NCBI GenBank assembly: GCA_030613505.1
Contig: JAUWLW010000029.1
Location: forward strand, 1 to 37,188
Direction: 5' to 3'
Source of the DNA: Candidatus Zixiibacteriota bacterium
GTDB lineage: Bacteria; RBG-13-66-14; B26-G2; WVWN01
DNA length: 37,188 bases
Shown here: piece after piece, positions 24,956 through 33,288 of the stretch
How positions within the stretch are numbered: position 1 is the stretch's first letter
Layout of the letters: each line of letters begins with the position of its first letter
Notes under the pieces: generated by a model
The model's database searches: none
The model's input: only the letters and a program-made list of their open reading frames with translations
Told to the model about the DNA's origin: nothing
Program-made: the position numbers and the translations under genes

Positions 24956-26356
24956 TTAGGCGAAGAGGTCGGGCATGTGCTGCTTGGCTTGCTCGAGCAT
25001 CTCTTCGCTCGATATGGCCGTCGTCCTGCGGGCCGCGTACTGCTCTTCCACCCATTTTGCGATGCCCTGGATCCCCGGGTGACGTTTGTCTATTTGTTTG
25101 TCGGCCTCCAGGCCGAGGTTCTGGTTGAGCCACAGCGCGATGCCGGCCACGCCCGACTTGTCCGTGACCGAGATGCCCAGCGGCCGTCCCAGGATGTCGC
25201 CGGTGTCGAAGATGTTGTAAATTTCCTCGTTCTTGATTACGCCGTCGGCGTGGATTCCGGCACGGGTTACGTTGAATTCGCTCCCGACGAACGGGTAATT
25301 GGACGGCACGGGCCAACCCATACTCTTCTCGAAGTATTCGCCGATCTCTTTAATCGCCGTTAGGTCCATGCCGTCGGTGTGACCCTTGAGGCTCGCGTAT
25401 TTGACGCAGAGCGCCTCCAGCGGCGAGTTGCCGGTCCGCTCGCCGATGCCCAACAACGAGCAGTTGGCGGCGGCGCAGCCGTAGAGCCACGCGGCCACCG
25501 GGTTCGCCAGGACGAGGTGGAAGTCGTTGTGGCCGTGGAACTCGAGCTGATCGTGCGGGATCCCGAGTTCGGTGCGCAAGTAGTATACCATCTTCGGTAC
25601 GCTGCGGGGTAGCGCGGCCTCGGCCCAGGGTAGGCCGTAGCCCATCGTGTCGCAGACGCGGATCTTGATCTTCATGCCGCTTTCTTCGGAGAACCGCATG
25701 AGCCGTTCCGCGAACGGGACCACCGTTCCCCAGAAGTCGGCCCGGGTCATGTCCTCGAAGTGGCACCGGATGGCCTTGAGGCCGGCCTCGGCCGCGGCGT
25801 TGATTACCTTCATGAAGTCTTCCAGTACTTGCGCCCGCGTCTTCTTGAACTTCATGAAAATGTGGTAGTCGGAAATGGACGTCAGGATGCCGGTCTCCTC
25901 CAGCCCCACTTGTTTGACCAACTCGAAGTCCGCCGGCACGGCGCGGATCCAACCCGTTATCTCCGGGTACTCGTAGCCGAGTTCCTGGCATTTCTCCAAC
26001 GCCTCCCGGTCCTTTTCGCTGTACAGGAAGAACTCGGACTGGCGCACGATGCCTTTGGGGCCGCCCAGTTTGTGGAGCAGGTCGTAGACGTGCACGACGT
26101 CGTCGACGGTGTACGGCGGCCGCGCCTGCTGGCCGTCGCGGAAGGTCGTATCCGTGACCCAGATATCCTCCGCCGGCGCGAGCGGGACCGTCTTCCCGTC
26201 GAACATCGTCTTGGGAATTTCAGAATACGGGAACTGGTCGCGGAAGAGGTTGGGTTCGTCGACGTCGACCAGGGGGTGCTCCGCCTCGCCTTTCGCCGGT
26301 TCGGCCTTCACCTGTTGGAGCCAAGGGGCTTTCCAGTCGTGATTTTTCGCCGCCAT
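24956..26356 (-). CDS. (Re)-citrate synthase-like HMGL-family enzyme
   Basis: 466 aa, related to homocitrate and isopropylmalate synthases. TDTTFRDGQQARPPYT (68-83) and GGPKGIVRQSEFFLYS are the features I associate with the (Re)-citrate synthases of clostridia and Dehalococcoides. The metal motif HGHND and 'GIGERTGNSPLEAL' are present. The reaction would be acetyl-CoA plus oxaloacetate to citrate. The aconitase and icd genes downstream on the same strand support citrate rather than homocitrate. No leucine-type regulatory domain is seen. The ribosome site GGAGG lies 5 nt before the ATG. Confidence 0.75.
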   Translation of the reverse strand: MAAKNHDWKAPWLQQVKAEPAKGEAEHPLVDVDEPNLFRDQFPYSEIPKTMFDGKTVPLAPAEDIWVTDTTFRDGQQARPPYTVDDVVHVYDLLHKLGGPKGIVRQSEFFLYSEKDREALEKCQELGYEYPEITGWIRAVPADFELVKQVGLEETGILTSISDYHIFMKFKKTRAQVLEDFMKVINAAAEAGLKAIRCHFEDMTRADFWGTVVPFAERLMRFSEESGMKIKIRVCDTMGYGLPWAEAALPRSVPKMVYYLRTELGIPHDQLEFHGHNDFHLVLANPVAAWLYGCAAANCSLLGIGERTGNSPLEALCVKYASLKGHTDGMDLTAIKEIGEYFEKSMGWPVPSNYPFVGSEFNVTRAGIHADGVIKNEEIYNIFDTGDILGRPLGISVTDKSGVAGIALWLNQNLGLEADKQIDKRHPGIQGIAKWVEEQYAARRTTAISSEEMLEQAKQHMPDLFA

Positions 26357-26446
26357 ATATTCCTCCGTTTCGTGCGTTACTTTGAAGGACCTGCGTTTCG
26401 TTTATTCTCTTTTCGTCTTCGGCCGCGGCGTCGTCCCGAACCGCGT

Positions 26447-27499
26447 CTACCCGGCCAACCCCAAAGCCGCCAGGTAGTGTCCGGCCTCGACGCCCGGTGT
26501 ATCCACGTGCGTTTTACCGTAGAAGTTCTCGATGGCGTCTCTCACCGGTCGGGGCTCGTACGGCGCGCCGACGATCGCGCCCTCCAATCCCTCGAGGCCC
26601 GCGCGGGGGACCATGGTGAAATCTCCCGTGATCGAGACGCCGTCGATCACGTCTTCGACCACTTCGGCGTAACAGCTCAGAAGGCCGCCCGGCGCCTTGT
26701 GGATGCCGTCTACGAAGCGCACCCCCTCGCGCACGCGCGTCTCGCGGGCGACCGGCTTGCGTATTTTCCGGAACAGGAACTCGTCGGAGCGGAACCGTGT
26801 CTCTAGCTCGCGCATCTTGGCGCGGAGCTCGTCGTCCAGCGGCGCCTCCCGAAGCGGCCCGAGGACTTCCCCGAACCTGCGCTTGAGCGCGCCCACCACT
26901 TCCTCGCGCGGTACGAGGCGGCCGGTCTCCCGGCGAAGGGTCGTCAGGTTCTCGGAGAGCGACTTGTGGAACTTGTCGCGGAACTTCTCGTCCGGCACTT
27001 TTAAAATATTGGGCATCAGCTCGTAGTCGAAATCCATGATAATCGAACCGACGAATACCATACACCGGCCGATATCGGCCCCCCCCTCGCCGGCGATCTT
27101 GCGGCCGTCGCGGGTCACGAGGTCGTTTATAGGCCGGAACGACACCTCCACGCCGAGGTCGCCGTAGGTTTTGATCGGCGCTTCCGAGAACTTCCGGTAA
27201 ACGCCGTCGACGGTAGGCGGCACGAGCGGGTTATCCATACGAAGGATCAGGTTGTAAAATACCTGGCCCGAGTCGAGGAGGACGGCGCCGCCTCCCACTT
27301 CCCGCCGCATTACTTCCAGGCCGTTTTTAAGGCAGAAGTCGAGGTCGATCACCTCCCGCGTGTCCTGGAAGTAGCCGACGCACGCGATGGTGGAAGCTGG
27401 CGAGACCAACGTCAGCCCCTCGCGGCCGAGGTGGGCCAGCGCGTGGAAGCACAGCATGGCGTCGAGCTTGGGCCGCAGCCCTAAGTCGTAAACCTTCAT
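26447..27499 (-). CDS. lplA: lipoate-protein ligase / octanoyltransferase family protein
   Basis: 350 aa from the ATG at 27499, 2 nt after the stop of the oxidase gene. RREVGGGAVLLDSGQVFYNL (65-84) is the lipoyl/biotin ligase core that binds the acyl-adenylate. A C-terminal segment (about 200-350) resembles the accessory domain of LplA. It would attach lipoate to a carrier, most simply the GcvH-like protein at 31317-31745, the only lipoyl carrier in the window. The usual HHG-type motif is not obvious, so ligase, octanoyltransferase and amidotransferase cannot be told apart. Confidence 0.75.
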   Translation of the reverse strand: MKVYDLGLRPKLDAMLCFHALAHLGREGLTLVSPASTIACVGYFQDTREVIDLDFCLKNGLEVMRREVGGGAVLLDSGQVFYNLILRMDNPLVPPTVDGVYRKFSEAPIKTYGDLGVEVSFRPINDLVTRDGRKIAGEGGADIGRCMVFVGSIIMDFDYELMPNILKVPDEKFRDKFHKSLSENLTTLRRETGRLVPREEVVGALKRRFGEVLGPLREAPLDDELRAKMRELETRFRSDEFLFRKIRKPVARETRVREGVRFVDGIHKAPGGLLSCYAEVVEDVIDGVSITGDFTMVPRAGLEGLEGAIVGAPYEPRPVRDAIENFYGKTHVDTPGVEAGHYLAALGLAG

Positions 27500-27501
27500 C
27501 G

Positions 27502-29997
27502 CTACTTGATGGCCTTCCATACCAGGTCGAGGAGGTTGGCCACTTTAAGGCCGTTGCCGCCGTTCGTCTGCGCCGCCTGGCGAAGCGTAAGCTCGCACGT
27601 CGGGCACACGGTCACCAGCGCCTCCGCGTCCGTGGCCGCGGCCTGCTCGAGCCTGGCCTGCGCCAGTCTGCCCGAGAGGTCCGGCGCGGAAGTTATTATC
27701 CCGCCGCCGCCGCCGCAGCAACGCGATTGGGTTTTGCTGTATTTCATCTCGACGAGCTCGAGCCCCAGCGCCTCGATTATTTGGCGCGGCGCGTCGATAA
27801 CGCCGGCGCCCCGGCTCAGGTGGCAGGGGTCGTGGTAGGTGACCTTGGTGCCCAGCTGCTTGGGCGACGAGTCCGCGAGCCGTTCGGCGATGACCTCCAG
27901 CGCGTGCCGGGCGTTGCGGCCGTACTCCTCGCGCAGGAACGTCGTGCACGTGGGGCAGAACGTTATGAGCTCCTGGTCGGGGGTGAGCTGTTCGAACTTT
28001 TTCTTCTGCTCCTCCAACTCGTCGAGGTAGCCGAGGCTCTTGAAGATGTAGCCGCAGCACGTCTCCTCGCCGATGGCCGGGTTTATCCCCAGCCCCTCCA
28101 GAACGCGGGTGAAGAGCTTGACGAGGTTGGGGCGCTGGCCGTAGGCGCAGCCGAGGTACAACATCGCCTCGCCCTCCCGCGGCTTTATCGCCTCCTCCTC
28201 GCCGTAGATGTTCCCGGAGGTCAGCACTTTTTCGACGAGCGCCTCGTGCGCCGGGAGCCGGAAGCCGGCCTTGACGAGGTCGGCCCGGGCCGCCTCCACG
28301 ATCGGCGCGACCTCGATCTTCGTGGGGCACCGCCGCGTACAATCGAGGCACATCGTACAGGAGTAGAGCGCTTCCACGACCCCCTCGTCGGGCGGGAGGT
28401 CGTTTTGCAGGATCGCGTAGGAGGTCATAAGGCGCCCCTTAGCGCCGGCGCTGTCCCAGCCGAGGTCCACGAAGGTCGGGCACACCGCTTTGCAGTAGCC
28501 GCAGTGGGTGCAGGCGTTGAGCTCCGCCTCCCACTTCTGTAGATTTTCGCTTGCGGGCGCGTACTCGCGTTTGCCGGTCTTGTAACGGAGGAAGTGGATG
28601 ACCCCCGGCTGGTCCCAGTCGAAGATCTTGCCCGGGTTCAGGATGTTGTTGGGGTCCAGCGCCCGCTTTATTTTGCGCATCGCATCCAGCGAGTCGGCGC
28701 GCTCCTTCTTGAAGTACGGCGCCTTGGTTATCGCGACGCCGTGCTCGCCGGTCACCGTCCCGCCCAGCGCCAGGACCGCGTCGAAGACCTCCTCGTTGGC
28801 CTTCTCCGCCCGCTCCCACACGTCGGCGTCGGTGGGGTCGATGATGAACTTGGTGTGAAGGTTGCCGTCGCCGGCGTGGCCGTACGTCGGGATGTAAATA
28901 CCGTCGTAGCGGTCCTGGATCTCGTGGAACGCTTTCACCGCTTTGGCCACTTGCGATGGCGGGACCGCCATATCATCCGCCAGCATGACGGTAACCATGC
29001 CCTCCTTGAAGCGCGACAGCGCCGGGATCATGGCCTTGCGGCCCTTTTGCAATTCGGCGATCTCGTCCGGGTCCTCGGTAAACTTGACGTCGACCGCGCC
29101 GGCCTTCTCGGCGACGTCGGCCACGATCTTGACCTCGTCCTTGACCGCCTCCGGGTGGCCGCTGACGCCGATGAAGAGCAGGCCCTCGCATTCGGGTAGG
29201 TCGAGGTCCGTGGCCTTGTTGATGGCCTGGATGCAGATGTTGTCCATTATCTCGAGCGAGGCCGGGATCAACGGGTGGGCGATGACGTCGGAGACGCACT
29301 GGCCCGCCTTCTCGAGGTCGTCGAACACGGCCATCGCCATCGCGCTCTTCTCCGGCAGCGGGACCACGCGGAGTATGACCTCCGTGACGATGCCGAGCGT
29401 CCCCTCCGAGGCGACCATGAGCCGGTCGAGCTGGTACCCGGAGGCGTTCTTCATCGTCCGCGTGCCGCTGTGGATTATCTCGCCCGTGGGCAGGATGATC
29501 TCCAGGCCCAGGACGTAGTCGCGGGTGGCGCCGTACTTGACGGCGTTTACGCCGGAGGCGTTGTTGATCACCATGCCGCCGATATTCGCGACGTCGCCCG
29601 AGCCCGGCGCCGGCGGGAAGAAGAACTTGTCCGGCTTGAGGTGGGCGTTGAGCTCGGCGTAGATGACGCCCGGTTCGACGACGACGTAGAAGTCCTCCAC
29701 GTGTACCTCTTTGATCGCGTTCATCGGCTGCATGTCGAGGACGATGCCGCCTTTGATGGGGACGGCGTGGCCGCACAGCGACGTCCCCGCCGCCCGCGGC
29801 GTCACCGGGATCTTGTGTTCGTTTGCCAGCTTCAGTATCTCCGAAACTTCTTGCGCCGACTTTACGCGCACTACCACGTCGGGTTCGTGGAGGTGGATGC
29901 TGGCGTCGGCCGAATAAGCCCGCAGCTCCACCGGCGAGACGGAATAGCCGTCTTTACCCACTATCTTTTCTATCTTCTTGAGGATTTCCTTGTCCAT
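27502..29997 (-). CDS. GlcD-GlcF fusion: FAD-linked 2-hydroxyacid (D-lactate-type) dehydrogenase with Fe-S and CCG domains
   Basis: 831 aa. The FAD-binding half has PRAAGTSLCGHAVPIKGG (67-84), 'PGSGDVANIGGMVINNASG' and the C-terminal GEHGVAITKAPYF. Then come two [4Fe-4S] motifs, CTHCGYCKAVCP (496-507) and CTMCLDCTRRCP (547-558), and two CCG domains (CCGYIF, CCGGGGG). It oxidises a 2-hydroxyacid and passes electrons to an Fe-S or quinone-like acceptor. The LarA-like gene next door suggests lactate, but glycolate and 2-hydroxyglutarate are possible. No membrane segment is seen. The start has GGAGG 5 nt upstream. Confidence 0.85.
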   Translation of the reverse strand: MDKEILKKIEKIVGKDGYSVSPVELRAYSADASIHLHEPDVVVRVKSAQEVSEILKLANEHKIPVTPRAAGTSLCGHAVPIKGGIVLDMQPMNAIKEVHVEDFYVVVEPGVIYAELNAHLKPDKFFFPPAPGSGDVANIGGMVINNASGVNAVKYGATRDYVLGLEIILPTGEIIHSGTRTMKNASGYQLDRLMVASEGTLGIVTEVILRVVPLPEKSAMAMAVFDDLEKAGQCVSDVIAHPLIPASLEIMDNICIQAINKATDLDLPECEGLLFIGVSGHPEAVKDEVKIVADVAEKAGAVDVKFTEDPDEIAELQKGRKAMIPALSRFKEGMVTVMLADDMAVPPSQVAKAVKAFHEIQDRYDGIYIPTYGHAGDGNLHTKFIIDPTDADVWERAEKANEEVFDAVLALGGTVTGEHGVAITKAPYFKKERADSLDAMRKIKRALDPNNILNPGKIFDWDQPGVIHFLRYKTGKREYAPASENLQKWEAELNACTHCGYCKAVCPTFVDLGWDSAGAKGRLMTSYAILQNDLPPDEGVVEALYSCTMCLDCTRRCPTKIEVAPIVEAARADLVKAGFRLPAHEALVEKVLTSGNIYGEEEAIKPREGEAMLYLGCAYGQRPNLVKLFTRVLEGLGINPAIGEETCCGYIFKSLGYLDELEEQKKKFEQLTPDQELITFCPTCTTFLREEYGRNARHALEVIAERLADSSPKQLGTKVTYHDPCHLSRGAGVIDAPRQIIEALGLELVEMKYSKTQSRCCGGGGGIITSAPDLSGRLAQARLEQAAATDAEALVTVCPTCELTLRQAAQTNGGNGLKVANLLDLVWKAIK

Positions 29998-30040
29998 GCC
30001 AACCTCCCGCGGCGCCTCGCCTCGAGGCGGGGCCGCGCGG

Positions 30041-31282
30041 TTAAGATCCCATCATCGGAATCGACATCGAGCCGTTCATCATAACCAGCACGCGCGCGCC
30101 CGCGCCCTTCGCCGCCAGCGCGTCGTCGAACGCCTGCTGGAGATCTTTATATGGTTTTATAAAAGCCTTCTTGAGCGTCTCGTCGTCGAGGTCGGTGACG
30201 CCCCACATCTCGCCCTTGACGGCTATTTCGGCCATCTTGCCGGCCTTGTGCCAGCCGAGCTTGTAATCCTCCTCGATTTTGGCGAGCGTCTCCTGCGGCG
30301 TGGCGCAGCTCGCCAGCAGCTCCAGGAACGCCTCGTCGCCCACGCCGGTCCGGCACTTCGACACCATTATGAGGATGCCGCCGTCCTTCATCGCGAGCTT
30401 GGCGTTGTCGAGCGCTTTCTGCGACTGGTAGAGGTCGATGTCCATGGGGTAGGGCGCGACGCTCACCACCACGTCGGCCTCCGCCGAAACCGGCACGCAG
30501 AAGACCTCGTTCGCGGCCTGAATGGCCGCGTAGAACGAGTCGTGGATGTGGCCCGCGGTCGCGGCGTAGAGGCGGTGCTCGCCGTCGAGTACCGTCATGA
30601 TGGAGAAGATCTCCTTGTCCGCGATGGTCTTCAGCGCGTCGATCATATCCTCGTGGACCGGGTTGCCCTCCAGCGCCAGCGCCTTGGCCTCCGGCCGCAG
30701 CGCGTACTTGTGGTTCTGCTCGATAGTCTTGCGGGAGGCGATGCCCGGCAGGAAGGCCTTGCGGCCGCCGGTGTAGCCGCCGAAGTAGTGCGGCTCCACC
30801 GAGCCGATGATGACTATTTTGTGGGCGTCGACGCCGGCGCGGTTGACGTACATCTCGGTGCCGTTGGTGGAGGTGCCGATGTGGACCATGTCCTCGTCGC
30901 GCTTGGCGTCGTGGATTATTATGCGGTCTTTGACGTCGTCGTACAGGCCGCCGAAGATCTCGCGCAGCTCCTCTTCCGTCGGCGCGCGGTGGGCGCCGGT
31001 GGCTATGATGTAGGAGGCGTTTACGCCCTTCAAATCGTCTTTGATGAGCTGTAGCACGCGGGCGGTGGGGGTGGGGCGCGTGGCGTCGTTGACGATGAAG
31101 AGGACGTCGCGGGCGTCCGCCAGGAAGTCGGCGAACGTCTTGGAGTTGATGGGATTCGCCAACGCCTCCGCCAGGACCTTTCCCTCGTCCACGGCTTCGA
31201 CCTCGTTGGGATAAACTACCTCGGCGTCGTCCGGCACCTCGAGCGGCACCGTCTCCTTGCCGTAGGGGACGTCCAGTTTCAT
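30041..31282 (-). CDS. larA: LarA-family nickel-dependent 2-hydroxyacid racemase
   Basis: 413 aa. The family motifs are in place: NDATRPTP (65-72), ATGAHRAP (94-101), GSVEPHYFGGYTGGRKAFLPG (H165; GGRK 172-175) and SKCRTGVG (308-315). LarA uses a nickel pincer nucleotide cofactor made by LarBCE, which are not in the window. Family members racemise lactate or other 2-hydroxyacids such as malate or phenyllactate. Its position 43 bp upstream of the GlcD-GlcF oxidase suggests that it supplies the D- or L-form that enzyme uses. The ribosome site GGAGG precedes the ATG. Confidence 0.85.
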   Translation of the reverse strand: MKLDVPYGKETVPLEVPDDAEVVYPNEVEAVDEGKVLAEALANPINSKTFADFLADARDVLFIVNDATRPTPTARVLQLIKDDLKGVNASYIIATGAHRAPTEEELREIFGGLYDDVKDRIIIHDAKRDEDMVHIGTSTNGTEMYVNRAGVDAHKIVIIGSVEPHYFGGYTGGRKAFLPGIASRKTIEQNHKYALRPEAKALALEGNPVHEDMIDALKTIADKEIFSIMTVLDGEHRLYAATAGHIHDSFYAAIQAANEVFCVPVSAEADVVVSVAPYPMDIDLYQSQKALDNAKLAMKDGGILIMVSKCRTGVGDEAFLELLASCATPQETLAKIEEDYKLGWHKAGKMAEIAVKGEMWGVTDLDDETLKKAFIKPYKDLQQAFDDALAAKGAGARVLVMMNGSMSIPMMGS

Positions 31283-31316
31283 AATACCACCTCCGCCGGC
31301 GGGCGGCCTTGAGCTG

Positions 31317-31745
31317 CTAGCCGCCTTCCTCGGCCTTCTTCATCTCGTCTTTCATCCACGAGGCGACGGCGTCGCCCTGCATGAGGGCCGCTTTCTCGCT
31401 CTCCCAGTCGGAAGGCTGTATTACCATGATCCAGCCGGCGCCGTAGGGGTCCTTGTTAATGAGCGCGCTCTCGCCCTCCAAGTCCTCGTTGACCTCGACG
31501 ATGGTCCCCGAGATCGGCGCCACGAGCTTGCCCACCCACTTCGACGACTGGACCTTGCCGCAGGTCTCGCCCGCCGATACGTCGTCGTCCTCGAAGGGGA
31601 GGTCGACGTAGACGACGTCGCCCGCGGCCTGCTGGAAGAAGTCGTTCATGCCGACGCGCACCCGGCCGTCGTCCTCCAGCTTGGCCCACGCGTGCTCGCC
31701 GTGGTAGTACAGCTCGTCCGGAAGGTCGTAATTTGCGATTTTCAT
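31317..31745 (-). CDS. gcvH: GcvH-like lipoyl carrier protein
   Basis: 142 aa, the usual H-protein length. 'LYYHGEHAWAKLEDDGRVRVGMNDF' (in parts) and 'GDVVYVDLP' are H-protein landmarks. The lipoyl lysine is K69 in VQSSKWVGKLVAP, where ordinary GcvH has ESVK. No glycine cleavage P-, T- or L-protein lies in the window, so it may be a lipoate-binding partner of another system, as LbpA is for the sulfur-oxidation Hdr-like complex. The first 19 codons are duplicated at 32443-32500. The ribosome site GGGAGAG precedes the ATG. Confidence 0.85.
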   Translation of the reverse strand: MKIANYDLPDELYYHGEHAWAKLEDDGRVRVGMNDFFQQAAGDVVYVDLPFEDDDVSAGETCGKVQSSKWVGKLVAPISGTIVEVNEDLEGESALINKDPYGAGWIMVIQPSDWESEKAALMQGDAVASWMKDEMKKAEEGG

Positions 31746-31747
31746 AT
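31690..31747. repeat. 58-bp direct repeat, copy 1 (start of gcvH)
   Basis: This block covers the first codons of gcvH and matches 32443-32500 at 57 of 58 positions. The one difference (t31740, c32493) is a synonymous change in codon 2 (AAA/AAG). The two copies flank the HEPN-MNT gene pair. Confidence 0.95.
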
Positions 31748-31804
31748 GGCTCTCCCGCGCTTGGGCTTAATACGAAACGAACTTCCTGTTCGGCGATTCC
31801 GTCG

Positions 31805-32152
31805 TTAGTATTCCCGGTCTTCTATTATGGAAGCGACTTGCTTTTTCAGTTCGGGTAAATCCTGTCTTACGATATCCCAAATCCGCTCGGGTTTTACGCC
31901 GAAGTAACCGTGGGCTATTATATCCCTCATCCCGGCGATCTTCTTCCAGGGAATCTCCGGGTATTTACTTCTAAAGTCGTCGTCGATATTCTTAGCGGCC
32001 TCGCCGATTATCTCCAATCTTCTCACGACGGCGTCTTGGACTAGACCGTTGGAGTAAAAATCACCTTCCGCGATACCCTCGGTGTATTCTTCGATGGCCG
32101 ATATACTATCGGCTATATCGCGCAAGTAAAGGCCGATGTTTCTTTTACTCAC
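31805..32152 (-). CDS. hepT: HEPN-domain toxin of a HEPN-MNT pair (HepT-like)
   Basis: 115 aa, all helical, of the DUF86/HepT type. The catalytic RX4HXY motif is intact: R76-DIIA-H81-G-Y83. HepT proteins cut RNA and are silenced by the partner MNT protein, which adds AMP to the Tyr of the motif. The GTG start overlaps the TGA of the antitoxin gene (GTGA). It is AT-richer than its neighbours and sits between two copies of the gcvH start, so it was probably acquired. Confidence 0.88.
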   Translation of the reverse strand: MSKRNIGLYLRDIADSISAIEEYTEGIAEGDFYSNGLVQDAVVRRLEIIGEAAKNIDDDFRSKYPEIPWKKIAGMRDIIAHGYFGVKPERIWDIVRQDLPELKKQVASIIEDREY

Positions 32153-32430
32153 AGGATCGCTACTTCCTCGCTCAGGATTTCGTCTTTAATCATGATCTTA
32201 ATCGCGGCGTATTCCCCCAAGTCGACCTTTCGGCCGAGGGCTTCCTCAAGCTCGATTTTCAGGCCCGCGAAATCAAGCAGGCTCATCCTTCGCTTAATTT
32301 CCACCAGGATGTCTATGTCGCTATCGTCGGCGTCCTCGCCCCGTGCGACCGAGCCGAAGACGCCGGCCCGGGACACGCCGTACTTTTCTAATATCGGCAA
32401 CGCCTTGCGTTTTATTTCCTCGAGGTTCAT
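32149..32430 (-). CDS. mntA: MNT-type nucleotidyltransferase antitoxin (MntA-like)
   Basis: 93 aa. The GSX10DXD motif is complete: G26-S27 ... D38-I-D40 in GSVARGEDADDSDID. MntA proteins neutralise HepT by AMPylation. It precedes hepT with a 4-bp overlap. Its ATG overlaps the stop codon of the truncated gcvH reading frame (ATGA), so its translation may now be coupled to the duplicated gcvH start. AAGGA lies 5 nt before the ATG. Confidence 0.88.
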   Translation of the reverse strand: MNLEEIKRKALPILEKYGVSRAGVFGSVARGEDADDSDIDILVEIKRRMSLLDFAGLKIELEEALGRKVDLGEYAAIKIMIKDEILSEEVAIL

Positions 32431-32500
32431 CTTTTTCCTTCGGCGTGCTCGCCGTGGTAGTACAGCTCGTCCGGAAGGTCGTAATTTGCGATCTTCATAT
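32427..32500 (-). pseudogene. gcvH 5' fragment (58-bp repeat, copy 2)
   Basis: The minus strand from 32498 encodes MKIANYDLPDELYYHGEHA, the exact N-terminus of GcvH. It then diverges to EGKR and stops at a TGA (32427-32429) that overlaps the mntA start. The copy is too short to work as a lipoyl carrier but brings a ribosome site region and a 23-codon leader frame. The nucleotide copy is 32443-32500. Confidence 0.9.
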
Positions 32501-32521
32501 TTTCGCTCCCTTACTCGCGGA

Positions 32522-33280
32522 TTATCTAAAAAGTTCTTTTACTTCCTCTTGTACTAAAAACTCGTTTAAGTAGAACATATGCGGTTCCGTTCTTGCGGCA
32601 CGGGTTTTTATTTCCCACTTCGGGTCTTCGGCGTCCTCAGCGTCGAATAATATTAAGCCTATACGAAACGACATGCACAACGCAGTGAGTCTCTTAACGA
32701 CGTCGGCACGGGTTTTATTTGGTATTACTAAATATGCCTTATGGCTAAACAACTTGTAACAGCAAGCTTGCGCAAATCCGGTTAGTAAACTCGAGGTACT
32801 ATTATCTATTTTAACTTCGGCAGAGACTATTTCGTATGATTCCTTGGGCGCAAATCGGGGGGTTTTCCATACGCCGATTACGTCGGGGGTACCCCAATAC
32901 CGGGGTAATTTACTCTCGCCCAAACGTTTAGCCTCGGTACATTCACCCTCCGTTTTAAGCCATTCTGCGAAAGGTTCATAAAAGTCCCGTTCTTGGTATT
33001 TTCCGGGTTTTTCTTTATCGGTAATTTCGGGTTGGACATCTTTTTCGGCATATTTAAATCTAAGAATACCCGGTTCGGGTTCAATAATACGGTCTTTCGT
33101 GAATTTTTTTAAATTATCCCGGCTTAACGCAGTATAAAGGTTTACCCTTGGCCCTAAATCGGGTTCCTTATCCAATATAAGGTTGTATATTTCTCCTCGG
33201 GCCAAGCCACCAGGTTCGTTTTCTAATATTTCAATCGCTATTTCAATAATCTGCGCTCTTTTAGTTTTTTCGTGGTTCAT
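32522..33280 (-). CDS. PD-(D/E)XK nuclease-like protein with N-terminal helical (HTH-like) domain
   Basis: 252 aa, clearly AT-richer than the housekeeping genes around it, so probably acquired. Residues 5-75 look like a small winged-helix or HARE-HTH-type domain. The C-terminal half has D133 in GTPDVIGVW, E155 and K157 in VSAEVKID and Q171 in GFAQACCY, the order of a PD-(D/E)XK active site with its helix Gln. No methyltransferase or specificity gene is nearby, so it could be a solitary defence nuclease or a restriction-like remnant. The start has AGGAGG 4 nt upstream, directly after the stop of the asrB-like fragment. Confidence 0.6.
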   Translation of the reverse strand: MNHEKTKRAQIIEIAIEILENEPGGLARGEIYNLILDKEPDLGPRVNLYTALSRDNLKKFTKDRIIEPEPGILRFKYAEKDVQPEITDKEKPGKYQERDFYEPFAEWLKTEGECTEAKRLGESKLPRYWGTPDVIGVWKTPRFAPKESYEIVSAEVKIDNSTSSLLTGFAQACCYKLFSHKAYLVIPNKTRADVVKRLTALCMSFRIGLILFDAEDAEDPKWEIKTRAARTEPHMFYLNEFLVQEEVKELFR

Positions 33281-33288
33281 TACGCCTC

